Under the pieces are notes generated by a model. It saw only the letters and a program-made list of their open reading frames with translations. It was not told the DNA's origin and searched no databases. Below, piece after piece: positions 1 to 12,060 of a stretch of DNA of 64,000 nt. The position numbers and the translations under genes are program-made. Source of the DNA: Lepidonotus clava (Eukaryota; Annelida; Polychaeta; Phyllodocida; Polynoidae). The stretch is from NCBI GenBank assembly GCA_936440205.1, contig OW387140.1, forward strand, positions 36,701,659 to 36,765,658. Reading direction: 5' to 3'. Position 1 is the stretch's first letter. Each line of letters begins with the position of its first letter.

Positions 1-3000
1 CGTCCTCTTCATTGCGAGACTTCAGTTGATGTTAGTCATGGAAACTATGTCAGTCATGTTACGTATGCCACTTATAAATCGTCTATCCGATGCAGCTGAA
101 GAATACGTGGCGGAACGAGGTGTTGGGCAAACCCAGTTGATATGTTTTATTATTATTATTATCCAATTAACAAAAAGAAAACAAAGAGAAGCTATCAAAA
201 AGAGAAATGCTGCACCGCAGATCTGTATATTCATTTATATTTCAATAAACAAGTCTATTTGAATAATAATTCCCAGTGGCACTCCCTAGTTCCCGATCCC
301 GTTGTACAGTTAGATAATTATATTACCCGTAGTGTCTAGAGCTCCCAGGAAAAGACCAAGGCAAGTGTTTCTTGGTGATCAGGTATATCTGCCACTGTCT
401 GGATCAGGATCAGTGTCAGTCCTGTTTAATATGGACCTGGGTCATACCATCCTTGCATTAATTAATAATAATTGGGTTACGAGCTCTCACGAGACCTTGT
501 GACTAAATATCACCACAACACAATGCTGAGCCTTAGGAGCCCACACTGACTCACACCAAAACTACTCCAAAATACAAGCATACGTTTCGTATTTAGCTAT
601 ATACAGTCGCAGCAATATGAATAATTCTATATCGAGCCTAGTCCATAATTTCGTCAGGTGCTTTTTGAAGCGGACTAAATAACTTAATAGGCCTATACAC
701 ACCGTGTACTCTTAATTAAACATTAAAGCTACATCTAGCCATTTTATTCTACACTCCTATAACCTGTTTCCATTTGCAATGCGAAAACACAATTCCTACA
801 ATAACCCAGCTAGACAGCAATCGAACTGCCCCATCTCACAGTGGATAGCTCCCTTAATACTATCCCCAAGTCGATTTGATATCAGGATAGTAGGAGGGTC
901 AATAGGGGACTCATGGACAAACGTATTTCACAGGGCCACCCGGATTCCTATATCGATCCTAGCCACATGATTGACGTGGGGGTTTAGAGGTGAGGTGCTG
1001 TAGAGGTCAGTTGAGCCGAGGAAGGAGGAAGAAGGAGAATGAAGGTGGGGATGGACGAACAACTGGTCCATGGGAAAGTGGACATGTGTGACAGGCAACG
1101 ACTTGTTACGCTCAGTTCTTGAGTCGTAGAAGCCATGTTAGCTTTTCTCTAAAGGATGTTGGGTCTGAGAGACAAAGCACCGAGGAACTTATGGAAAAAA
1201 GGAGCTTCTTTAGTTGGGTGAAGTAAGGGGCACAGAGGCTAGAAAAAAACTTATTTTTGTAGCATCTTTGGGTGGTTTAAAAATTCTTCCTAAAGATTAT
1301 GTCCTGAGGTGCAAACACAATGTTGTAATGAGTTTTCCTTGGAAGAGACTGTAAAGCATTTTATAACATCTTTGAGTGGTTGATTAATTAATTCACAGTG
1401 CATAATTTGTTCCGAAATAGTAGCATGTTGTAAGTATATGCCCAGCTACGAACTAGTGATCTTGGCATACGTCTCAAGTTTGTTATATTGGGCATCTGTG
1501 CATGAAGTTTAGGCCGTAATTATAAGTTTTTGGCAAACGACACCAGTTTTCTCTGAGAGAGCAGCTCCTGCAGCACATATGCTACTTATAGATGGTAACT
1601 AGGAAAGGCACTGATCAAGAGAGTATCATTGTATAAATGATATTGAATAAATATTTTCATGGAATTAATCATTCATAATTTTACAGTGCATCTAGAATGT
1701 GGGGAGATGCACCATATGCCTGTCACATGGGGCTTTCTTAAAGTATATAGCACCACTTTGTTGTAAAAGCTTTTATCATATTTCTGACTTTTGTTCTGCA
1801 GCTGTTTTCTCACCAGAGCTAAGTTTATTTGTACAAAACTGTTTGCCATGACATTTAAGCTTAGGCCATCTATTCTTAGTGCACACAGTTAAGTCTCAAG
1901 GCAGACACGTTTAACTGTTTTCCCACAGAAACATGAATCGGCGCATTAACGTGTGTAGAATAGATCTAGATTCAATCCCGCTTTGTTTGACGAAATACAA
2001 TAGCCATAATGTCTGGGTTCTTTTTTAAAACTTGTACTGTTAATGCTATTCAAGTTACTATGCAGTGCCTGTCGATGTAATTATAGAGAACAGATTATTT
2101 CTGTTGAAACATAATTATCTGATAGCTGACAAGGGCAGAATATGCCTTGCCTGCTGTTGTGACAACTGTCAATGAGAAAATAAAATGTTGAATATCAACC
2201 ATGCCTGTTGATATCATTGTCAGAACGTCTTGTTTTGTCGCTTAAAGTAGTGCGTCGAACACATAACATTTTATGGACAATGACTGCATATTCAATTTAC
2301 GGTTATTGTTGAATTTTATCGGGATCTTGATTTGGGGGAAGGTCCGCATGTTAATTCTAAAAGTGGCAATGTCACAAGTTTTGTGGCTTATTATTCTTGA
2401 TCTTAAGCATGCCTTTTATGTTCAAAAGAAAGAGTTCTTGTTGCATACTTCTATATGTTTCTCATCCATTGTGATACGTCACAAGGCCTCATGTTGGATG
2501 TGAAATGGTTAAATCTAAGAAATAGCTGTGTCGAGGCGTCGAATTTACAGATGCTTCAGTTGTACTTGCACTTGAAAATGGTCATATTTCGTCACAAAGA
2601 AGATGGAACTGCAGTTGACACAGGATCTACATCATAATGGTTGCGTGACGTTTGTCTGCCATAGGAAAAGGTGAAAAAACAGCTGTTCAAATTCGGTGTG
2701 AACATAACCTGGATGTCTTAGAACGCTCACTTTCCTCAGGACCGCCACTTTAAGTACAAATAATTGACTACAGAACTTTATTTCAAGAGCTAGTGTTACA
2801 CATTTTTCTTCTAGCCTGCTCTAATACTCTTAAATAATGTGACCTTTTGTACTTTAACCTATGTTATCGTTAATCACACCCGGACTGGTACTAGCCTAAA
2901 GTCACTTATTAGGATCCAAGTTAGAAATATTTCATAATGATTCACCATTATTATACAATAGGGAAGGCTAACTCACCAGTCTTCAATTGGGAATTAACAT

Positions 3001-3703
3001 CAATATGAGATTATCATATGTTGCAACTCTTCCAATAATTATAGTCAGCCACCAATAACATTTTTTCCTCATTGATATGTCCTATGTTAGGAGACCCAAA
3101 TCCGAGCCTTAAAACTGCACAATAATTATGTTCCCAAACATGACTCGGGCCAAGTTACAATCTATATATGATAAGAGTCTTAAAAACAAGGTATGAATAT
3201 GAGGTAAGATGTGTTGTTTTGAAAGATAAAAAGTACAATCATTCATCACATAATGATATTCATTAGACACCTGTCTGTTTTACATTTACTTTCTTGATTG
3301 TCAGTTGTTCAAACTTTGATTTGAAAAGTGATATGTCTGTCATTTTGAATAGGCTGACTGGTAGGTCGTGTTCCATTCGTTTGGACCATAACATGATCCA
3401 CAAGATACACAAGACAAACAGTCCTATTCGAGAAACGTCGGCACATAGGATTTCTATCTAGAAAAGAATAAGATATTGCTTCTGCAGACCCATCGCTCCG
3501 CCCATGCAGTGTACACATTCTGACTGCCCAATCTTCAATATGCTTGCCTTACAGATTGACTGTCTTGTAGGCATTCTGGGCACACCCAGGCAATGTGCTG
3601 TCGCCTTCCCTAGTTATGGCCTGGGGAAAAGATGGTATTTGCCGTGTGTAAGCAGCGTTTGGTGGAGGTCTCCCGTAAAGCCATTTTCTCCAACCCTCTC
3701 CAC
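1..3703. other. Non-coding stretch, AT-rich, no gene recognised
   Basis: No frame here resembles a known protein. An (ATT)n run at about 148-162 could be the tail of an old retroposon. AATAAA motifs near 1646 and 2178 fall in AT-rich sequence that could belong to a 3' UTR of a gene to the left, but there is no coding sequence to support that. Confidence 0.4.
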
Positions 3704-6215
3704 AAATGAAACTCAGGATGACCACATTAGGTTGATGGCGATTGCTTCCGAGAGGTTAGATTGATATTCCGTGTACACCGGGTCTCGAACGGGAAGTTAG
3801 GACGACTTTTTAAGTATCCAACATCGGTCTAGCCTTGTCCAAGGAAAGTGAATCGAGGAAATTGAGTTTTAGGGGCAGACTATCATAGCTTAGTTACTAT
3901 CACTATCTTTGCAATTCCTTGGATGTATAGCAATACCAATATTACAGGTACTGTACAGAGATTTTAGGAAACACATAATATGAGATTTAAATGGCGCACA
4001 TTAAAATAATTTAATACCTTGTCCGTTTTATCACTTCTCTATAATCTAAAATATAAATGACAAATTGGTTGATGTTGAAAGTCACTTTATCCAGTACTAG
4101 ACATAAAGATTATGTGACAATATGAGAATGGCGCTATTGACAAAGATAGCAATTGGAAATATAATTGAAATCTCTCTGCAAAAGAAACTCAGGATGACCA
4201 CATTAGGTTGATGGTGATTGCTTCTGAGAGGCTAGATTGATATACCGTGTACACCGGGTCTAAAATAGGAAGTTAGGACGACTTTTTAAGTATCCAACAT
4301 CAGTCTAGCCTTGTCCAGGGAAAGTGTATCGAGGAAATTGAGTTTATGGGGCAGACTATCATAGTTTAGTAAGTATCACTATCTTTGCGATTCCTTGGCT
4401 GTATGTAATAACAATATTACAGGTACTATTATAGATACTTTAGGAAACACATAATGTGAAATTTAAAGGGTGCACATTCAAATAATTTAATTCCTTTTCC
4501 TTTTCATCACTTCTCTAAAACCTAAATGAGAAATAATTGGTTGGGGTTGAATGCACTTTATCCAGTACTAGACATATAGATTATATGACAATATGAGAAT
4601 GGCGTTATTGACATAGATAGCAATTTGAAATAAAATTGAAATATCTCTGCAAATAAAAAAACTCAGGATGACTCCACTAGGTTGATGGTGATTGCTTCCG
4701 AGAGGTTAGATTGATATTCCGTGTACTCTTGGTCCTGAACTTTTTAAGTATCCATCATCAGTCTAGGCTTCTCCAGGGAAAGTGTATCGAGGAAATTGAG
4801 TTTTAGGGACAGACATTGATAGTTTAGTACTTACTTTCTATTGCAATTGATTTACTGTACAGTGGCAATCTTAGAGTAACTGTGTAGAAAAGCGAGCAAA
4901 CATATAATACCGAAATTTTACAGGTGTACCACGTGTGTACATTGTGATCACTTGCTTAATTTTCTTATCTATCACCTCTCTATAGTCTAAAATAGAAAAA
5001 TAGCATATTTGGTTGGGGTTTAAAATCGCTTTATCTAGGACTAGGCAGATAGATGATCTGATGATAAATGGTTGGCGACTTTGACATAAATGGCAATTTT
5101 GAAATAAAGAACAAATTTTGAAAAGAAAGGAAAATATCTCTGCAAATGAAACTCAGGATGACCTAATATTAATTAACAATGTACGGTATCATCTACATTA
5201 CACCATGGAGCTAATTTTATTGGAAGTCTATGAGAATTCATCGTACAGAATAATTGGATTTATGTACCTTCATATTTGATTGTATCTATCGACTTACCTA
5301 CATGGAAGATCATATTTTGTGAATGTAGTTTAATAAATAATAATAATAAAAAAAAAATATAAGGTTGATGGTGATTGCTTCTAAGAGGTTAGATTGATAC
5401 AAACGGTTGATACAAAACGATTGATTCAAACGGAAGTTAGGACGACTTTTTAAGTATCCAACATCAGTATTGTCTTGTCCAGCAAAAGTTTATAGCGGAA
5501 ATTGAGTTTTGGGGGAGGCTTTCATAACTTAGTAAGCTTTATTGCAATTCCTTGAGAGAACAACACTAATATTACAGTGACTGTTTTGGAAATTTAACAA
5601 ACATGTAATACTGAAATTTACAGGTGCACATTGAAATAATTGAATTCTTTTTCATTTCTATCAGCTCTCTATAATATAAACTATAAATGGAAAATTGTTT
5701 GGGGCTTAATTTCGTACTAGGCAGATCACTTATACGCCGATACGCGAATGACAATATTAGATAGCACTATTAAATTGGAAAACAATTATAGAAATAAAAT
5801 GAAAAATGTATCTGTAAATGAAACTCAGCATTACCACATTAGGTTCCTAGGGAGTCCTATGAAGTTAGGACGACTTTTAGGTATCCAACATCAGTTTAGC
5901 CTTATCTTTTGAAAGTGTATCAAGGAAATTGAGTTTTAGGTGCAAACTTCCATAGCATAGTAACTGCTATTGCAACCCCTCTGAACAGTAATAATATTAG
6001 AGCGACTGTATAGAACAAGTAGCACAAATAATCGGCATTTCTAAGGTCCACATTAAACAATTCTCATCCCCTTTTCATTTTATCACCTCTCAAAATATAA
6101 AATATAAATGGCATTTTGATTAGGGTTTAAAGTCTCTTTATCCAGTGACAGGCTGTAAGCTTATAGGAAAAATATGAGAATGGTGACATGTCAAACATAA
6201 AAATGTTGACTGGTT
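3704..6215. repeat. Five tandem copies of a ~480 bp satellite unit
   Basis: The anchor ACTCAGGATGACCAC or a variant of it starts at 3711, 4197, 4661, 5151 and 5823. The spacings are 486, 464, 490 and 672 bases; the last falls to about 477 once a ~195 bp insertion is removed. Each unit carries the same order of blocks: a GGTTGATGGTGATTGCTTC block, a GAAGTTAGGACGACTTTTTA block, a TCTAGCC-TTGTCC block, AATATTACAG, and an AT-rich end near CTCTGCAAATG. Units differ by many substitutions and small indels, so the array is not recent. No coding frame persists across units. Confidence 0.88.
5163..5360 (+). mobile_element. Short retroposon 3' end inserted in satellite unit 4
   Basis: This segment interrupts the satellite between its GATGACC and AGGTTGATGG blocks. 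It ends in TAATAATAATAATAAAAAA, as a LINE or SINE 3' tail does. The last ~60 bases (CCTACATGGAAGATCAT, then GTAGTTTAATAA) resemble the tail at 35528-35620 on the other strand, so both probably come from one family. The fragment is 5'-truncated or short. I could not define a target duplication. Confidence 0.6.
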
Positions 6216-6400
6216 CCGTCTCTTTCAATTTGAAGGTAGCATTATTCATAAATGCCCTGCCATTTCCTATCTAGGCCAATTCTATCCTTGTCAGCTAGGT
6301 GCATTAGTTTCAGGGTAATGTCACGCGACTGAGGCCCTGGCTAAATGCTAGATTAACCTCCATATTCACCCTTTTTAAAGCCGGGTTCACACTGGACGAC

Positions 6401-6617
6401 TTAAGCCCTGTTTCCATCAGCCGATTTTACTACCGATTTCAGAAATCGTGAGTGGGAATAATGGCATATTATAGCTGTGTCACATATCATTAGAAAGGTC
6501 TTTCTATTCTCTTTCAAATAGTATGTAAGATATATAATCCTTTGCCCTATTTCCAGTTAAAAGTAATAAATTACCAACAAATCGGCAGTAAAATCGGCTG
6601 GTGGAAACAGGGCTTAA
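6401..6617. mobile_element. TTAA-flanked MITE, copy A
   Basis: The element is 209 bp, bounded on both sides by TTAA. The terminal inverted repeats are 35 bp with two mismatches, beginning GCCCTGTTTCCA and running into CAGCCGATTTTACT. The inside is AT-rich without coding potential. A TTAA target fits the piggyBac type; PIF/Harbinger elements with TWA targets are the alternative. Copy B at 58907 belongs to the same family. A solo end-like sequence (GCCGGGTTCACACTGG) lies just to the left at 6380, so this copy may have landed in another MITE. Confidence 0.85.
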
Positions 6618-6818
6618 TGGTCAAGACACACCTGTCTGCACTTGCTGAATGAAAAGCAGTAGTTACCTTTATAAAATATATATGCGCTTTTACAGACTGA
6701 TGACCCAACTCACGCTGTAACAGTGCTGGCTATGTTGTATTTGCACCAAGTTGCGCGTGCGACCGTTGGCTTCTATTTGGGACCATCATCAACACTTGTT
6801 TTTGTCAAATCGGCATCG

Positions 6819-6819
<1 letters not shown>

Positions 6820-6887
<68 letters not shown>

Positions 6888-6889
6888 TC
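6820..6889. repeat. (TG)n microsatellite
   Basis: About 70 bases of TG repeats with a few TA interruptions. It opens meaningless Val/Cys and Thr/His frames on the two strands. Confidence 0.98.
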
Positions 6890-7989
6890 TATGAATGTGA
6901 ACCGTTTCACTTGCTCACCCGGGCATGTGCATGGTAGACTCGTCCAGTTGAAATCCAGCTTCACCACCCCCACACTCTCTACCCAAAGGCCCTTCCTGAC
7001 AGAGTGGCCAGCCCAGATCTTTCTCTCCCATTACTCGCTCATCCGGACGGCCGGTGACAGTTGGGTGCCTACAGCCGTCCCCTATCTTCTTGAAAGCTTT
7101 CCGGACCGTTTCCACTTTTGAATGACACTTTGTCCTTTATCTAAACCCCCTCTTTATCTCCCAGCCCGGCAGAGTGCACCCACCCTGGAGGAGGCCCCGG
7201 AAAGCCCTCAGTGCGGTCACACTTACCACTGACACGTCGGATGACCTTTGCAAGGGCCATAAAATGGGAAGGGCCCAAGTGGCCCAATAAGGGCCAATGA
7301 CCCTATATTTCACGAACGACCTGTTTATGGCAGGGGGCCGGGGGTGATGCTGCGGCCCCTGCGATATTGATCCAATTGCCGCCCCCCAGGGTGGTCAATT
7401 CGCGCTCATCCTTCCACATCAAGTGCTCATGAGCTGCTCGGAGCTGCTCCTGTGAGCGGTGGGCGCCGGCCGGCCGCCCGTCTCAATTAGATCGTCCGAC
7501 GAACACGGCGGTAAAAGCGGCATAACTCGCCGACCCCTGCTAATGGCGACACCCTCCACCATGAAAAGCCGTGGGCGGGGATGTATGGATGTGTGGGGTG
7601 GGGCTAAAACTGTAGCGCTCACGGTGTCTCCGTTTAGCAAGAGATAATATTGAGCGTTTTTTTCTCCGTGAACACAGACGTTTTCTTTTTAAAAAAAGTG
7701 TTTTGAACACAGCGTCTTTACCCTAAATGACACATTCGGTGACATGAAAATAAACATAAAAAATGAGTGAAAAACCGGATCTGCCAATAAGTTATATTGA
7801 GCAATCGGGTTGCGAACTGGATGGGCCCTGTGGGTCAATAGCTTTTTCTCGGCCGCAAAAGTGCCTCATGAAGAAAGTTACGAGGATGTGCCATGCTGTG
7901 GCCGATTAGATTCCTGCAGGGTTATTCCTTGTCGTGCAGAGTGTAATGGGTTCTGATGGGTTCGTTATTTGCCCTGTGAAGAGAAGGAG
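6890..7989. other. Non-coding, partly GC-rich stretch
   Basis: Mixed composition with GC-rich pieces around 7150-7640 and no recognisable protein. A small direct repeat of GAGCTGCTC occurs near 7432-7450. The frames on both strands near 7419-7647 mirror each other and look like composition effects. Confidence 0.4.
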
Positions 7990-8228
7990 AGCAGCTCGGG
8001 AGCAGCATGGGAGCCGACCAGGAGCAGCTCAGGAACCAACCAGGAGCAGCTCGGGAGCCAACCAGGAGCCGACCAGGAGCAGCTCGGGAGCCAACCAGGA
8101 GCCGACCAGGAGCAGCTTGGAAGCTGAGCAGGAGCCTAGCAAAGCAGCTCAAGAGCCGAGCAGGAGCAGCTAGGGAGCCGACTAGGTGCCGACCAGAAGC
8201 CGACCAGAAGCCGACCAGGAGCAGCTTG
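7990..8228. repeat. GAGCAGCTCGGGAGCC minisatellite
   Basis: The array consists of alternating short modules, GGAGCAGCTCGGGAGCC and AACCAGGAGCCGACCA. The best part has a ~33 bp higher-order unit, decaying to GACCAGAAGCC at the right. Frames on both strands stay open and translate to repeats such as REPTRSRPGA. That follows from the unit lacking stops and is not evidence of a gene. Confidence 0.9.
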
Positions 8229-8535
8229 CTCCCAGAATTTCATACCATGTACCCGACATTTGCATAGGAATCTTTATTTTCGGATTATCATTAATAAATG
8301 GTATTATACTACCACAGCACCTACAAGAATTCTGATTACGTCCATCACGAAGTACCTGTATGAACTGAAAAAAAAGCAAAAAGTGGTACACAGTTCTAAT
8401 GACAATGACTTTTTTTCTTTGCCTAAGATGTTCCTCAACTCAAAAAGTTTAATATTATTTGGGGCAGTTTCTTTAAGCAAAACTATAAGTTAGTAGGTGC
8501 ACCTCATAAAAACTGTCACAATAATCTGCGTGGAT
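8229..8535. other. Unique AT-rich spacer
   Basis: About 300 bases with no gene, no repeat and no regulatory motif that I recognise. Confidence 0.4.
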
Positions 8536-8869
8536 ACTGGAGAACTCGGTCCACAGGAGAACTCGGTCAAGGAGAACTCGGTCCACCTGAGAACTCAGCC
8601 CATCAGAGAACTCCGTCAATTGAGGCTGGAACAGTCTTTCCGATGAATAGCAAACTAAATAATATTATATATCCCTCTCTTCTAATAGATCTCCAGAATT
8701 CATTACTAAAAGGCTAACCCATCCCTATTCTACAGTGCCAAAACACCATTGGGCTGAGTTTTCCTGCTGACCGAGTTTTCCTGCGGACCGAGTTTTCCTG
8801 CAGACCGAGTTTTCCTGCAGACCGAGTTTTCCTGCAGACCGAGTTCTCCTGTGGACCGAGTTCTCCAGT
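8536..8869. mobile_element. Foldback element with 17-bp tandem repeats in its arms
   Basis: The outer 33 bases of the two ends (8536-8568 and 8837-8869) are perfect inverted repeats. The right arm (8751-8869) is nearly seven copies of a 17-bp unit, GAGTTTTCCTGCAGACC. The left arm (8536-8622) has about five variant copies in the opposite sense. Both arms end inward at GGGCTGAGTT or its complement. The ~130 bp centre is unrelated AT-rich DNA. This is the layout of foldback transposons such as Drosophila FB, but no coding part is present and no clear target duplication was found. Confidence 0.75.
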
Positions 8870-9420
8870 TACTGTCTGGGTAGCTGAAGTATCAAAGATT
8901 AGTTTAGATAAATATGTACAAAATATCAAATTTCGTTTCCCCATTCACTTTCCGATATGGCATCATTTGTGACCTAATCTCAAATGTATATCTCGCACAA
9001 GGACTAGTTACATCATGAAAACCTGCCCTTGGTAACAACGTATCGGAGTGCAACCCAGCGATAGTGGACACTCTTTGTCGACAACATCATTGATCCGCCG
9101 TTCATGTACATATGAGCAGATATTAGTTTTGTAGAATCAATATACCTATCCATCAATTTAAACGTTCTTGAGTTTTGGTCTGATGTCCCCATACGCTGTA
9201 AGAATACGAATCATTAGTACTCAAACGAATTCTACTTCCATTGAAACAGTAACAAGAAATAGCTTCTAGAAACAAACCTTTACCACTCCTAAAGCACCAT
9301 CACCCATCTATTCCAATGTTCACTCACCCAGCCCATATCTATAGTACCCCTCCCCCAAAACCAACCCCAGTTATATCCAGAATACCATTGGGTACGACGA
9401 GCCGCATGGAAACGTGCTGA
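8870..9420. other. Non-coding stretch
   Basis: No gene or repeat recognised. The C-rich run near 9345-9370 leads into the promoter-like cluster that follows. Confidence 0.35.
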
Positions 9421-9505
9421 TAGCGCCAAATCTCGCGGGACCGGATTCTCGCGAGAACTCGGGAAAGGGGTCATGTGACCGTGAACCGCTGCTGGGAGGC
9501 GGGCG
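9421..9505. promoter_or_regulatory. Promoter-like cluster with TCTCGCGAGA palindrome
   Basis: Within 85 bases there is GCGCCAAA (E2F-like, 9424-9431), TCTCGCGGGA (9431-9440), the perfect palindrome TCTCGCGAGA (9447-9456), TCATGTGACC (9471-9480) and GAGGCGGGCG (GC box, from about 9496). TCTCGCGAGA is a known core promoter motif of animal CpG-island genes, bound by BANP. No recognisable first exon lies on either side, so the transcript could be a non-coding RNA or a gene whose coding part is outside the window. Confidence 0.4.
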
Positions 9506-9803
9506 CCACATAGAGGGGTGTCGGCAGGGTGGTATCTCCACCTACCGCTCTTATCTTTTTCTCACGCCACGTGTGAGTGGTCACAGCCTGTAAGACCTGA
9601 TAAGGTTCCATGTGGAGGATCCACGTCTTTAAGCATGCACTTAGTCCAAGTTCCAGTAAACCCCAAAGAGAGAGAAGCTCTGTTCGCCTGAACGAGCACT
9701 CTACTCTCCATAGACTACTAGCTGCTTGGTGCATGCGAGGAACCCACGTGTCTTTATAGTCTTATTCGTGGGCCTCATGGTCTTGGATTAGCCCATTAGG
9801 CAG
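9506..9803. other. Unique non-coding sequence downstream of the promoter-like cluster
   Basis: Mixed composition. A minus-strand frame of 87 codons (9471-9734) has no family resemblance, and I do not call it a gene. Confidence 0.35.
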
Positions 9804-10006
9804 GAACATTTATGTTACACTGGGTTGTTACAGTAACATTAGTGTTACGGTGGGTATTAACATTAATGTTACTGCGGGTAGTAACATTAAATGTTACAGT
9901 GGGTAGTAACATTGATATTACAATGGGTAGTAATATTAATGTTCTAGTGGGTAATAACATTAATGTTACGGTGGGTAATAACATTAATGTTACAGTGGGT
10001 AGTTAT
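9804..10006. repeat. 24-bp minisatellite with ACATTAATGTTAC core
   Basis: About eight copies of a 24-bp unit made of GTGGGTAGTA and ACATTAATGTTACA. The ACATTAATGT part is self-complementary, so each unit could form a small hairpin. One unit has an extra A. Frames on both strands stay open only because the unit length is divisible by three. Confidence 0.92.
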
Positions 10007-10774
10007 CTGGTTATATTAATAGGAAGTATCAGATCCCACGACACATTTCTATATGTAAACGTATATCAAATCTATCCAGTTATATTTAAGAATAAAGTTG
10101 CAAAATTTGGTAATCGTAATTAAATGGTCTTGTAAGATAAAGGCACACTAGCACACTTTTATTGAATAGTCTTGAAATACATTACACATAGATAAAGGAT
10201 ACGTTACTTATGCACTACGTCATGCCTGAGAGGATCTGAAACTCCCAAGTCGCAGTGCTATGTTTACAATGCTATAAAGTTAGAGGATACTATAACAGCG
10301 TGATCTAAACTTGCATTCTCAGAACTATGGAGCAATTACTTGTGTATTAAATCATGTACAATATATAGTTGTTTTGTGCTGATTCAGCTATACCTAATTG
10401 CAATACAAAAACATATCTTCATCAATCATACCCCTAGGCCTGAAGGCAGCCATACAATCTAGCATTTCATCTGTGGTGCAATATCACAATTTAGCTTTAT
10501 CTCAAATGAGTTGATGAACATTAATCATACTCTAGTCTTCTATTAACTCTCTCTCTGCAAGAAGATGACATTAACTTTTTTTTTAAGACTGTATACTCAT
10601 CTGCACATTTAAATTGGTCATATATCTTTAATCTAACTTGTATACGTAAAAGTAAGCAAGTTTGTTTTTGGTTTTATACAAAATGGATTATTTGACTTTA
10701 TACTTTGTGTCTGATAATAAGTCTATCTCCGTTTACATCGACATTTAAGATTTCTATGAAATATTATCGAAACT
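10007..10774. other. Non-coding, AT-rich
   Basis: No gene, RNA or repeat recognised. Confidence 0.4.
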
Positions 10775-11055
10775 TTTCCCATAGAGACCAATGTTAAAGC
10801 CTGTCAGTCCAACCTTTCATGTCCAACCCAATTTTGCCCTATAGGCCCTAATACAGCTTTTTGATTGGTTGGCAAAGCCATAAATCTATCAATTGATCCA
10901 ATTTACGAAATCATGATGTTTTACCAGTCTACTAGGGGATATAGAAGAGCACAACTGTTGTTTCTTTCAGTAATCCTACTTTCAGGGACTCGGATCACTT
11001 GTATGATGTATTTTGTTCAACCATTGTCCAACCCAGGGACATACACAATAATTAT
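10775..11055 (+). repeat. Interspersed repeat, copy 1 (pair with 38275-38560)
   Basis: Blocks in order match a second copy at 38275-38560: AAAG-CTGTCA, AATGTCCAACCC, TTTTGATTGG/CGGATGGCA, AAATTGAT, TGTATGATGTATTTTGTTCA, and CAACCCA. The copies are strongly diverged. I see no terminal repeats, tail or coding frame, so the type is unknown. Confidence 0.5.
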
Positions 11056-12060
11056 CAGATTATGGGATGGGTTTATTTTCTAAATAAGTCATCTCATTCT
11101 AAGTATAATAATTTCCATGCATCTTTCTTTGTTTCCTAACCGTTAAATACCTAGGTATTTTGAAATAAAAGTATGTTCATTTTTACCCAAGACACTAACT
11201 TGTTACCTCGCCTTATGTTCTATTTTCAACACTTTTTCCACGCACTTGAAGGACCGCCTTACCATTAACTAATCCTAATGCATACTATCCGATTAATCGC
11301 TCATTTTTGTGATTAATGGAAATCAAGTAATCATCAAAGATTCCTCTCCTGTCTATTTATAAGCCTCTTGTGCGCACCTTCCACTGTAGCTTCTGAAAGA
11401 GGGAGGGAAAACAGAATAAATCTTGTGAGATAAAAGCTAAGTAACTTACTCAAGATCTTGTTACTGAACTTCACAGCTCTGCCTTCCATCGACGGATTGA
11501 CTGTGACTCCTTGAGCAGTTTTGAGCAGCTCAGTGTACTTCACTGAAGTGATTAGCTAATTCCCTTACACTGTTCGTCGGGGGGTCTTTCCTCTTGACTT
11601 AAGTTTCCCCGAACAACGCCCTAGGAGATTCAGCACAGAATGTGAATGTCCTTCCGCTCCCGGCTTGGGTCTATGGCAGCCACTGTTGGTAATTGGAGCA
11701 GTTTATTCGTACCGATATTGATCCTTGCAATCTCTATACTTGCTGGGGTTGTATTTCCCAATTATCATTTAAAAGATGAATGAATGGAAGTAAAAGAAAA
11801 CTCCTTATTACATTTTGTTTCGGTACAATTCTTGACAAGTACGAACAGAAAAGGAGTTACCTTTCCACTACGCGATTGGCATTTTCTGACAGCCTACAGG
11901 TTACAATCATAGCCTACATAATATCATTCATGGTCATCTTTGCCATACGAATAATAGGAATACAATAAAACTGAAATTTATTCTTCAGTACACTTTTCGC
12001 ATGATATAGCCAAGTGCTGAGTCTCTCATTTTGTATCACTCTACAAACTGATTGATTCTT
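11056..12060. other. Non-coding stretch
   Basis: No gene recognised. The part 11570-11700 has a more even base mix than its surroundings and could be regulatory, but no clear motif supports it. Confidence 0.35.

Noticed and set aside
6723-7121. 132-codon frame through the TG repeat
   Set aside because: Its middle is Cys-Val repeats from the microsatellite; the complementary strand is equally open.
7922-8267. Repeat proteins of the REPTRSRPGA type
   Set aside because: Open frames on both strands are a by-product of a minisatellite unit lacking stops.
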